A program made the translations under genes and the position numbers. The notes below the pieces were generated by a model, which ran no database searches, was not told where the DNA came from, and worked only from the letters and a program-made list of their open reading frames with translations. A stretch of 10,221 bases of DNA from an uncultured Proteiniphilum sp. GTDB lineage: Bacteria; Bacteroidota; Bacteroidia; Bacteroidales; Dysgonomonadaceae. Location of the stretch: NCBI RefSeq assembly GCF_937873925.1, contig NZ_CALNAT010000094.1:1-10221 (forward strand), written 5' to 3'. Shown piece after piece: positions 1 to 6,185 of the stretch (the stretch's first letter is position 1; the number at the start of each line of letters is the position of its first letter).

Positions 1-46
1 CTATCGCTAGCGTTCATCCTGAGCCAGGATCAAACTCTTCGTTGTA
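1..46 (-). rRNA. 16S ribosomal RNA, 5' end only (partial)
   Basis: Read on the minus strand, this edge gives the universal 16S start, AGAGTTTGATCCTGGCTCAG, followed by GATGAACGCTAGCGATAG. The gene runs leftwards out of the window, so only about 46 nt are present. The exact mature 5' end is estimated from the usual few bases ahead of AGAGTTTG and could be off by several nucleotides. The CTAGCGATAG form resembles Porphyromonas/Dysgonomonas-type 16S rather than Bacteroides (CTAGCTACAG); that taxonomic reading comes from memory of the family and is tentative. Confidence 0.96.
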
Positions 47-360
47 TATTTGTTTTTTCTTGTTTCCTTGAAACTCCCCCCACCCCGCGGCGCTGCCGCA
101 GGCCGGCAAAACAAACAACCCTGAAAAGATCCGTATCCCCTCGCCCCCGGATTCACGATTCATTCTTTTTTTCCTGTATCCTTTATTGAACGGGTACCAT
201 TGTAACCCCGGTCTGCCGGCCGAAGGACGCATAAAACACCGCCCCCCCCGGAAACCTGGGTTCATTGTATACTCTGCTTTGTCTTTTAAAAAACGTGTAT
301 GTAAATACCTAAAGATCGCTTTTGGCTTTCCGCTCCCCGGAATAGTTGTTTCCTGAAAGC
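47..360 (-). other. rRNA operon leader (transcribed spacer upstream of 16S)
   Basis: About 310 nt separate the start expected from the proximal rRNA promoter (P1) and the 16S gene. I find no gene here. Visible structure includes a perfect 5-bp GC hairpin at 87-99 (GCGGC, 3-nt loop, GCCGC), a C8 run at 242-249 (G8 in the transcript), and C-rich tracts near 76-86 and 143-148. I could not recognise a convincing boxA antitermination site. The RNase III processing stem cannot be judged because the 3' flank of 16S is outside the window. A 134-codon open frame crosses this leader and the promoter but is judged spurious. Confidence 0.7.
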
Positions 361-365
361 GGGTG

Positions 366-396
366 CAAAGATAGAGAGTTTTTTTTGAACTCCAAA
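366..396 (-). promoter_or_regulatory. rRNA promoter P1 (Bacteroidota type)
   Basis: On the minus strand the -7 box TATCTTTG (366-373) matches the Bacteroidota consensus TAnnTTTG. A -33 TTTG (393-396) lies 19 bp upstream, which is standard spacing. Upstream of it (about 398-430) the minus strand carries A-tracts resembling an UP element. Transcription should start near 359-362 and read into 16S. The spacer contains T8 (plus strand 379-386) flanked by a 5-bp inverted repeat, GAGTT/AACTC (376-380 and 388-392). Confidence 0.82.
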
Positions 397-508
397 ACTT
401 TTTCAAAAGTTTTTTCAATATTTTTTCGCATTCGAAACAAAGGAACTGATTTCCAATGGGTACACTTACTTCGTTTCAATCTGCTTGTTTCATTATCTCT
501 ATAATGAC

Positions 509-523
509 CGCGCTTTTTGCGCG
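509..523 (-). other. Small GC hairpin at the 5' end of the P2 transcript
   Basis: A perfect 5-bp inverted repeat, CGCGC-N5-GCGCG, has a loop of TTTTT on the plus strand and AAAAA in the transcript. It begins only a few bases after the predicted P2 start, so the P2 transcript would carry a stable 5' hairpin. It is not followed by a U-run in the transcribed direction, so it is not a terminator. Its role is unknown. Confidence 0.45.
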
Positions 524-532
524 AAAGGGCTA

Positions 533-565
533 CAAAGATAGTAATTCCGGAGAATAACTTCCAAA
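533..565 (-). promoter_or_regulatory. rRNA promoter P2, upstream tandem copy
   Basis: A second -7 box TATCTTTG (533-540) lies on the minus strand with a -33 TTTG (562-565) 21 bp upstream. A-tract-rich DNA precedes it (about 576-596 on the plus strand), as at P1. Both promoters share TTTGGA(A)GTT at the -33 side, which suggests an old duplication. Tandem promoters are common for rRNA operons. A 7-bp inverted repeat surrounds the -33 element (separate entry). Confidence 0.75.
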
Positions 566-575
566 TATTTCTCCG
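548..575. repeat. Inverted repeat spanning the P2 -33 element
   Basis: CGGAGAA (548-554) and TTCTCCG (569-575) are perfect inverted copies, 14 bp apart, enclosing the P2 -33 TTTG at 562-565. The placement would suit a protein-binding operator, but no regulator is known and chance is possible. Confidence 0.5.
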
Positions 576-723
576 ACTTTTTGAATATTTTTTTACCCGT
601 TATTTTCCGGTCCACAGAGACCAAAAATCAATCTATTCAAAAACAGACACTTGGTAGGCCCGATCTTCCGCATCGGGAATCAGAAGTCTGAAATCGGGGA
701 ATTGGGATATCGGATTTGGAATT
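576..723. other. Spacer between the PDZ gene 3' end and rRNA P2, with a stem-loop
   Basis: No gene is seen here. CCCGAT (659-664) and ATCGGG (672-677) form a perfect 6-bp stem with a 7-nt loop, about 47 bp past the stop of the PDZ gene in its reading direction. A T5 tract follows on the minus strand only after about 15 nt, so this is at best an atypical terminator. ATCGG is repeated just downstream (about 693-714), so alternative pairings are possible. The part nearest P2 is A-tract rich and may act as its UP element. Confidence 0.4.
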
Positions 724-2163
724 CTAATATACCAGAATATGCGAACTGGTGACAATTTGCGGAGTTACTGCAAAATTCATCTCATTACCGTCTCGCTGTA
801 CAATTATATTAATGGCCACAGGAGCATTCCAGTCGATATACTGGTTAAAATTGAACAGGTAAGAAAATGCCGACCTGTATCGCCGGTTATTGGATATAGC
901 GGTCGACACCGCATTATACTGCCCTACATCCCAGAACATGCAATCTTTGAAACCGTTGGAGTCGGTATATCGGCTGTTTTTATCCCTGAGGTTCATAGTT
1001 TCCGCGATAAAACGACGATATCCCTCTGTAAGCGACTGGGAAGTGTGCTCGAAATCCTGTCCCTGTATATTGACCACTACATCTCCCGGTAAAATACCCG
1101 CCCTTGCGGCCGGAGAGCCGGGGTCTACGGATACGACGGTCTTGAGGTCATTCATATTGTATCCGATGCCGGTATAGTTGTATTTCAGATAGTTCACCTG
1201 ATAAGTACCGAACGATTTATTTCCCGGATTCGGGAACTTCTTCAGCAGAAGCGAGAGATTCATTTCCAGATAATCGATCAGGTCGTAATGGCTGCTCAGC
1301 CGTTCCTTTACTTCACTTTCCCAGATCAGCATCATTTCCCCCGCTTCAATAAATTTCCTGTCATAGAACCGGTACCCAAACTCAAGATTATAGGCGATAT
1401 CATCCACCCGAACCGCTTCAGAAGGATCATACACGGGGATTTTCACCATTCTGTTGCTCCTTATATCGAATCGCCAGACCGGCTGGTAACTCCCGTAAGT
1501 GGGTGAACCAACCTTGTACATGGGATTATTCTGGTAATTATAATAGGTCTGGATGATAAAATCGGGATCACCCGGATCATATTGCAGCCCCACCTCGGCC
1601 AAAGCGCGGATAAAAATAGCGTTGATCCGCTCATCAAACTGCCGCGTACTTTCACTGGAAGGGGAAAAAGCGAATGTGCGGTAATTGTGAAAGAGCGCAC
1701 TTTCATTGACAGTTGTTTTTACCGGTATCAAAAAACGCCTGTTCTGCACATCTTCCAGACTGTAAAATGCAAATACGGGCGCCAGCTGTGCTTCGGTGAT
1801 CGCGTTAACGTGGCGGCAATCCTTTTCGATAGTAATCTCTTTAAAAGCATGTTTGAAATTACGGATGGCAACGTTCATTTTGTGCGGATCCTGGTTGAAC
1901 CACGACAGGATGGTTTGATATGATTTCAGATAGGTTCCGTTATGATTTACAGAGAGGATAATATCGTTCAGTTTCAGTCCTGCCCTTTCGGCCGGGGAAC
2001 CGGGAGTAATATCCACAATAACAGGCTCTTTGTATCCCCAGCTTTTATCCTCACTGATTTCAAATGTAAAACCAAGGCCGCAGGTAACCTCCGAATTCTG
2101 TGCAGGTAACTGTCCCGTAAAAATAAAAATAATAAAAAAAATAACCGAAAAAATTCGTTTCAT
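724..2163 (-). CDS. Exported PDZ - DUF4136-like - PDZ protein of unknown function
   Basis: This is a 479-residue protein. Residues 1-21 form a typical signal peptide: MKR, a long Ile/Phe-rich hydrophobic core, and a likely cut after LPA. A first PDZ domain covers about 26-115, with PGSPAERAGLKLNDIILSVN at 54-73. Residues about 160-310 resemble DUF4136, with an extended-strand start, FDERINAIFIRALAEVGL at 176-193 and DPDFIIQTYYNY at 199-210. A second PDZ region covers about 328-470 (PGSPAARAGILPGDVVVNIQ), with a segment of roughly 65 residues inserted between its strands. No protease catalytic domain is present, so this is not a DegP/HtrA protease; an envelope scaffold or binding role is inference. 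It is transcribed alone, leftwards, from its own promoter about 33 bp upstream. The start is the first Met ahead of the signal peptide. The DUF4136 call is by eye. Confidence 0.85.
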   Translation of the reverse strand: MKRIFSVIFFIIFIFTGQLPAQNSEVTCGLGFTFEISEDKSWGYKEPVIVDITPGSPAERAGLKLNDIILSVNHNGTYLKSYQTILSWFNQDPHKMNVAIRNFKHAFKEITIEKDCRHVNAITEAQLAPVFAFYSLEDVQNRRFLIPVKTTVNESALFHNYRTFAFSPSSESTRQFDERINAIFIRALAEVGLQYDPGDPDFIIQTYYNYQNNPMYKVGSPTYGSYQPVWRFDIRSNRMVKIPVYDPSEAVRVDDIAYNLEFGYRFYDRKFIEAGEMMLIWESEVKERLSSHYDLIDYLEMNLSLLLKKFPNPGNKSFGTYQVNYLKYNYTGIGYNMNDLKTVVSVDPGSPAARAGILPGDVVVNIQGQDFEHTSQSLTEGYRRFIAETMNLRDKNSRYTDSNGFKDCMFWDVGQYNAVSTAISNNRRYRSAFSYLFNFNQYIDWNAPVAINIIVQRDGNEMNFAVTPQIVTSSHILVY

Positions 2164-2195
2164 TACTAAGATATCTGTTTGTTAAACTTGAATTG

Positions 2196-2203
2196 CAAAG
2201 ATA
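2196..2203 (-). promoter_or_regulatory. -7 box for the PDZ-protein gene
   Basis: TATCTTTG on the minus strand, identical to the rRNA -7 boxes, lies 32 bp upstream of the start codon and would give a 5' UTR of about 25 nt. No TTG is found at the expected 19-21 bp further upstream, so the -33 element is weak or the promoter needs an activator. Confidence 0.55.
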
Positions 2204-2208
2204 TGCAT

Positions 2209-2260
2209 TTTTCTCAATTTTATTTTGCGTACGCTTTTTTACTGTCAAAAATTGAGAGAA
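2209..2260. repeat. Imperfect inverted repeat in the divergent promoter region
   Basis: Positions 2209-2221 and 2248-2260 are reverse complements at 12 of 13 positions (core AAATTGAGA), separated by 26 bp. The repeat lies between the two divergent -7 boxes, and its right arm contains the -33 TTG of the plus-strand promoter. This could be a regulator site. The DNA is A/T-rich, which raises the odds of coincidence. Confidence 0.5.
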
Positions 2261-2283
2261 ATATTTACAATTTCTTATCTTTG
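2252..2283 (+). promoter_or_regulatory. Promoter for the yhcH-family gene and branching enzyme
   Basis: The -7 box TATCTTTG (2276-2283) has a -33 TTG (2252-2254) 21 bp upstream, a good Bacteroidota match. Transcription should start near 2288-2292. That rules out the possible TTG start at 2289 and supports translation from the ATG at 2316, leaving a leader of about 25 nt. Confidence 0.75.
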
Positions 2284-2315
2284 TCCAATTGGATTCATAT
2301 TTAACAAAAAGAACA

Positions 2316-2765
2316 ATGATTGTTGACAACCTTGTGAATGCAGCCAACTATTCCAGCCTGCATCCGCTTTTTGAAAAAGCTTTCGAATTTATCAGGCAGC
2401 TTGATATCAACAATGCGGAGACCGGTATAACGGAAATCGAAGGAAATCTGTTGAAGGCTTCTGTCGTTGAAACAAAGCTGAAAACGGCCGGGGAAGCAAA
2501 ACTCGAAACACATAAAAAGTTTATTGATATACAGATACCGGTTGCGAAAGCAGAAACGTTCGGATGGAAATCCCTCTCATCGCTGTCACAACCAAAAGAG
2601 GGTTATGATGTAACCAATGATATTGAGTTTTTCGACGACAAACCCTCGACATTTGTAACCCTTATGCCCGGTGAGTTTGTGATCTTTTCGCCGGAAGATG
2701 GACATGCTCCTCTGATAGGTGAAGGAGAGACTAAAAAAATCATTATAAAGGTAGCTGTGACTTAG
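2316..2765 (+). CDS. YhcH/YjgK/YiaL family cupin, possible sugar anomerase
   Basis: The product has 149 residues, the usual size of this family of single-domain cupins. The two expected metal-site blocks are present: ETHKKFIDIQ at 64-73 (Glu64, His66) and FSPEDGHAPLIGEG at 124-137 (His130), followed by the conserved KKIIIKV near the C-terminus. The best-studied relative, E. coli YhcH (NanQ), speeds anomer interconversion of N-acetylneuraminate. Other relatives sit in varied sugar operons, so the substrate here is unknown. No other sialic-acid gene is visible in the window. The ATG at 2316 was chosen over an in-frame TTG at 2289, which lies at the predicted transcription start. The gene is cytoplasmic and probably co-transcribed with the branching enzyme 24 bp downstream. 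Confidence 0.88.
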   Translation: MIVDNLVNAANYSSLHPLFEKAFEFIRQLDINNAETGITEIEGNLLKASVVETKLKTAGEAKLETHKKFIDIQIPVAKAETFGWKSLSSLSQPKEGYDVTNDIEFFDDKPSTFVTLMPGEFVIFSPEDGHAPLIGEGETKKIIIKVAVT

Positions 2766-2789
2766 TTCCTTTTTATTCTCATTCAGACA

Positions 2790-4796
2790 ATGCTTAACAT
2801 CATTAAGAACGATCACTGGCTCAATCCCTATGCCGAAGCAATTAAAGGACGCCATAATTTTTATCTGAAACGGCTGTCGGACCTCACCCGGGAAGGCAGG
2901 ACCACCCTCTCCGATTTCGCGAGTGGTTACCTCTATTTCGGGTTACATAAAACAGGTGATGGGTGGGTATTTCGCGAATGGGCTCCGAATGCTGCGGAGA
3001 TTTTTCTTGTGGGTACCTTCAACGATTGGCAGCGGCAGGAATCATTCCGTCTGAAACGGAAGGGCAATGGCGTTTGGGAAGTAAAAATACCAGCCGGATA
3101 CATTCACCACGAAGACCTTTATAAGCTGCACGTAAGTTGGGAAGGAGGTTCGGGAGAACGAATTCCGGCGTGGTGCAGGCGTGTGGTGCAGGACAGGCAG
3201 ACGCTGATCTTCAGCGCACAGGTGTGGGAACCTGAAAACGGATACATCTTCCAACATACGGGTTTTAAACCGGATTGTTCACCCCTGCTCATCTATGAAA
3301 CCCATATAGGTATGTCTACGGCGGAAGAGAAAGTGGGTAGCTACAACGAATTCAGGGAAAATATACTGCCCCGGGTAAAAGAAAACGGATACAACGCCAT
3401 CCAGATCATGGCTATCCAGGAACATCCTTACTACGGCTCGTTCGGCTATCATGTTTCCAGCTTTTTCGCACCCTCCTCCCGGAACGGTACGCCCGAGGAA
3501 CTGCGCGAACTGATCGACACGGCGCACGGGATGGGCATTGCCGTCATTATGGATATCGTCCATTCACACGCTGTGAAGAATGAAACAGAGGGTATAGCGC
3601 GGATGGACGGAAGCTACGATCTCTATTTCCCCCGGGATCCGGGCAGAAGGATCCATCAGGCCTGGGATTCGCTCTGCTTTGATTACGGAAAAAACGAAGT
3701 GCTGCACTTCCTCCTTTCCAACTGTAAATATTGGCTTGAAGAGTTCCGGTTCGACGGATTCCGGTTCGACGGCGTTACCTCGATGCTGTACTACAGCCAT
3801 GGCCTGGGCGAAAATTTCAGTTCATACGGCGACTACTATAACGGGCATCAGGATCCGGACGCCATTTGTTACCTTACCCTCGCCAATCAGCTTATCCATG
3901 AAGTAAATCCCCAGGCTATCACCATTGCCGAAGAGGTAAGCGGTATGCCCGGCCTGGCATTGGATATACAATCGGGAGGCTATGGATTCGACTATCGCAT
4001 GGCCATGAATATCCCCGACTTCTGGATCAAAACGATCAAGGAGAAGAGAGACGAACAGTGGCATCCTACCACCATCTGGTGGGAAACGACCAACCGCCGC
4101 GCCGATGAAAAAACCATTTCCTACGTGGAGAGCCACGATCAGGCGTTGGTGGGCGATAAAACCATTATTTTCAGGCTGATCGATTCCGATATGTACTGGT
4201 TCATGTCGAAACTGACGACCAGTTCCTATGCCGTAGACCGAGGTATCGCACTACATAAGATGATCCGCCTGGTAACGGCAACCACCATCAACGGAGGTTA
4301 TCTCAATTTTATGGGGAATGAATTCGGGCATCCCGAATGGATCGATTTCCCCCGGGAAGGCAATCACTGGTCTTATAAATATGCCCGCCGACAATGGAAT
4401 CTGGCAGACGACCGCAACCTGAAGTACCATTACCTGGGGGATTTCGACAAGGCGATGATACGGCTCATCAGGTCTGTTACCGATTTTCAGGCATTTCCGT
4501 TAGTGAAGATCTGGGATAATGACAATGATAACATTTTGGCATATATGCGGAAAGAACTGCTCTTTGTCTATAATTTCAACCCGCAGAAATCGTACAGCGA
4601 CTACGGTATCCTGGTTCCCGCAGGCGAATATGAGATCGCGCTCGATACGGACAACCAACAGTTCGGAGGTTTCGGACTGAACGACGATACCCTCCATCAT
4701 TTCACAATGTACGATCCGCTCTATGCCAAGGATAACAAAGGGTGGCTGCAACTTTATCTGCCTGCCCGAACAGCCATAGTAATGAAACGAGTATGA
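2790..4796 (+). CDS. glgB: 1,4-alpha-glucan (glycogen) branching enzyme, GH13
   Basis: This 668-residue enzyme cuts alpha-1,4 glucan chains and re-attaches the piece through alpha-1,6 links, making branches in glycogen in the cytoplasm. A CBM48-type N-terminal domain covers about 55-145 (VFREWAPNAAEIFLVGTFND). The GH13 barrel then shows region I DIVHSH (255-260), region II FDGFRFDGVTSM (nucleophile Asp327), region III TIAEEVSG (acid/base Glu381) and region IV YVESHD (Asp450). A C-terminal beta domain covers roughly 570-668. Size and motif wording resemble the eukaryote-like GH13_8 group, also found in Bacteroidota, more than E. coli-type GlgB with its extra N-terminal module. No glgA or glgC is adjacent. 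It follows the YhcH-family gene by 24 bp and probably shares its promoter. All catalytic residues are intact. Confidence 0.95.
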   Translation: MLNIIKNDHWLNPYAEAIKGRHNFYLKRLSDLTREGRTTLSDFASGYLYFGLHKTGDGWVFREWAPNAAEIFLVGTFNDWQRQESFRLKRKGNGVWEVKIPAGYIHHEDLYKLHVSWEGGSGERIPAWCRRVVQDRQTLIFSAQVWEPENGYIFQHTGFKPDCSPLLIYETHIGMSTAEEKVGSYNEFRENILPRVKENGYNAIQIMAIQEHPYYGSFGYHVSSFFAPSSRNGTPEELRELIDTAHGMGIAVIMDIVHSHAVKNETEGIARMDGSYDLYFPRDPGRRIHQAWDSLCFDYGKNEVLHFLLSNCKYWLEEFRFDGFRFDGVTSMLYYSHGLGENFSSYGDYYNGHQDPDAICYLTLANQLIHEVNPQAITIAEEVSGMPGLALDIQSGGYGFDYRMAMNIPDFWIKTIKEKRDEQWHPTTIWWETTNRRADEKTISYVESHDQALVGDKTIIFRLIDSDMYWFMSKLTTSSYAVDRGIALHKMIRLVTATTINGGYLNFMGNEFGHPEWIDFPREGNHWSYKYARRQWNLADDRNLKYHYLGDFDKAMIRLIRSVTDFQAFPLVKIWDNDNDNILAYMRKELLFVYNFNPQKSYSDYGILVPAGEYEIALDTDNQQFGGFGLNDDTLHHFTMYDPLYAKDNKGWLQLYLPARTAIVMKRV

Positions 4797-4800
4797 TAGT

Positions 4801-4829
4801 TAATGTGCCAATAAAACTAATGTGCCAAT
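4801..4829. repeat. Decayed AATGTGCC-type intergenic repeat
   Basis: TAATGTGCCAAT occurs at 4801-4812 and again at 4818-4829, a 12-bp perfect direct repeat with period 17. The sequence after it (AATGACC, AATCAAT) looks like degraded units of the same motif. It lies in the 130-bp gap between the branching enzyme gene and manA. That gap is otherwise A/T-rich, and I find no clear TAnnTTTG promoter or terminator in it. Confidence 0.5.
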
Positions 4830-4926
4830 GACCAATCAATATTATTCAATCTCATCAGGTCTTGGTTCTGGTGTTACATACACCATTATATAAATAAAAT
4901 AATCGTATAACAATATAAATAATCAT

Positions 4927-5952
4927 ATGGCCAACAATACCCACAATACAACAGGGAATGCATCAATCAATAACGGTACGCTTTACCCGTTTAAATTCGA
5001 ACCTATCCTTAAACCGGTTATCTGGGGCGGATCGGATATCTGCCGCTTCAAAAAGATAGAACCTCTCAGGGAGGGCATCGGCGAGAGCTGGGAAATTTCG
5101 GGTGTGCCTGGCAACATTTCCCATATCTCCAACGGCCATTTAGCCGGCACATCGCTCGATGAATTGCTCAGCCGTTGCGGAGAGGAACTGGTCGGGAAAA
5201 AAGTATATCAAAAATTCGGAAATACTTTTCCCCTGCTTATTAAATTCATCGACGCCCGTGACGACCTTTCCATTCAGGTTCATCCTGATGATGCGCTGGC
5301 AAAAGAGCGGCATGGCTCCTTCGGAAAAACCGAGATGTGGTACGTCATCAACGCGGCGCCGGGAGCATTCCTTTATTCCGGCTTCCAAGAAAGCATTACA
5401 CCCGAAGAATATCCGGAGACTGTAAAGAACAATACTTTCACCGATAAACTCAAGAAATACGATGTGAAGGCCGGAGATGTTTTTTATCTCCCTGCGGGAC
5501 GTGTGCACGCTATCGGCGCGGGATGCTTTATCGCCGAGATTCAGCAGACATCCGATATCACCTACCGGATTTATGATTATAACCGTAAAGATGCCGCCGG
5601 AAATAGCCGCGAACTCCATACCGAACTGGCAAAAGATGCTATCGATTTCAAAGTATATGACTCATATAAAACAAATTACGACAACAACATAAACCATCCC
5701 GTTAAATTAGTCACATCTCCCTATTTCACTACCCAACTCCTGGAAATAGATAGCCCGATGAAACGGGATTATACCACACTCGATTCGTTCGTAATTTACA
5801 TCTGCATGGCGGGCCACTGCACTGTAAAAGATGATAAAGGAAACAGCGAAATTATCCGCCAGGGGGAATCGATGCTTATTCCGGCAGATACGCAATCGGT
5901 GACGATTATACCGGATGAATTTTCCGAATTGCTGGAGACTTATGTGGAATAA
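4927..5952 (+). CDS. manA: Mannose-6-phosphate isomerase, class I (short form)
   Basis: This 341-residue zinc enzyme interconverts mannose 6-phosphate and fructose 6-phosphate, linking glycolysis to GDP-mannose supply and mannose use. The cupin active site is readable: SIQVHPDD gives ligands Gln117 and His119, GKTEMWYV gives Glu136, and LPAGRVHAIGAG gives His194. TYRIYDYNR follows, with Arg214 as the probable catalytic arginine. The C-terminal part is a second, smaller cupin fold. Its length fits the short bacterial forms of about 310-330 residues plus a polar N-terminal tail of roughly 19 residues rich in Asn and Thr. No later Met precedes the core (LYPFKFEPILKPVIWGG), so the ATG at 4927 is kept. 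It lies 130 bp after the branching enzyme gene in the same direction and may depend on read-through. Confidence 0.94.
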   Translation: MANNTHNTTGNASINNGTLYPFKFEPILKPVIWGGSDICRFKKIEPLREGIGESWEISGVPGNISHISNGHLAGTSLDELLSRCGEELVGKKVYQKFGNTFPLLIKFIDARDDLSIQVHPDDALAKERHGSFGKTEMWYVINAAPGAFLYSGFQESITPEEYPETVKNNTFTDKLKKYDVKAGDVFYLPAGRVHAIGAGCFIAEIQQTSDITYRIYDYNRKDAAGNSRELHTELAKDAIDFKVYDSYKTNYDNNINHPVKLVTSPYFTTQLLEIDSPMKRDYTTLDSFVIYICMAGHCTVKDDKGNSEIIRQGESMLIPADTQSVTIIPDEFSELLETYVE

Positions 5953-5960
5953 GGAAGACC

Positions 5961-6070
5961 GAGTAGAGAAGAGTAGAGAAGAGTAGAGAAGAGAAGAGAA
6001 GAGAAGAGTAGAGTAGAGAAGAGAAGAGAAGAGAAGAGAAGAGAAGAGAAGAGAAGAGTAGAGAAGAGTA
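5961..6070. repeat. Pentanucleotide tandem repeat, 22 copies (GAGAA/GAGTA)
   Basis: Beginning 8 bp after the manA stop, 22 exact pentamers run without interruption: 15 GAGAA and 7 GAGTA in a mixed order, each differing only at the fourth base. The plus strand contains no C at all. At its right end the array turns directly into heptamers with no spacer. Copy-number changes by strand slippage are likely in such DNA. A polypurine tract can also adopt non-B forms, but that is inference. Confidence 0.97.
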
Positions 6071-6147
6071 GAGAGTAGAGAGTAGAGAGTAGAGAGTAGA
6101 GAGTAGAGAGTAGAGAGTAGAGAGTGGAGAGTGGAGAGTGGAAAGTG
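6071..6147. repeat. Heptanucleotide tandem repeat, 11 copies (GAGAGTA to GAGAGTG)
   Basis: Seven perfect GAGAGTA units (6071-6119) are followed by three GAGAGTG units (6120-6140) and one GAAAGTG (6141-6147). AAAAATG then follows as a possible decayed unit. Variants are ordered in blocks, as expected from local unit duplication. The array ends 38 bp before the hemH start codon. Because TAG falls in every frame of the plus strand, the array cannot extend the hemH reading frame. The minus strand has no stops here, which creates a false open frame. Confidence 0.97.
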
Positions 6148-6185
6148 AAAAATGGAATGCAGAACAGATAAACCGGAACCCGGAT

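Noticed and set aside
14..418. A 134-codon minus-strand open frame over the 16S start, leader and P1
   Set aside because: It overlaps the rRNA gene and its promoter, has low-complexity composition and shows no recognisable domain.
2289..2315. TTG start adding nine residues to the YhcH-family protein
   Set aside because: The TTG coincides with the predicted transcription start, and the ATG at 2316 gives the standard family length.
5961..6147. Possible CRISPR array
   Set aside because: The units are 5 and 7 bp with no unique spacers and no cas genes nearby; this is a simple tandem repeat.
6138..6185. GTG start giving hemH 16 extra residues
   Set aside because: The extension is encoded by the repeat tail and unconserved sequence, whereas the family's usual N-terminus begins exactly at the ATG at 6186.
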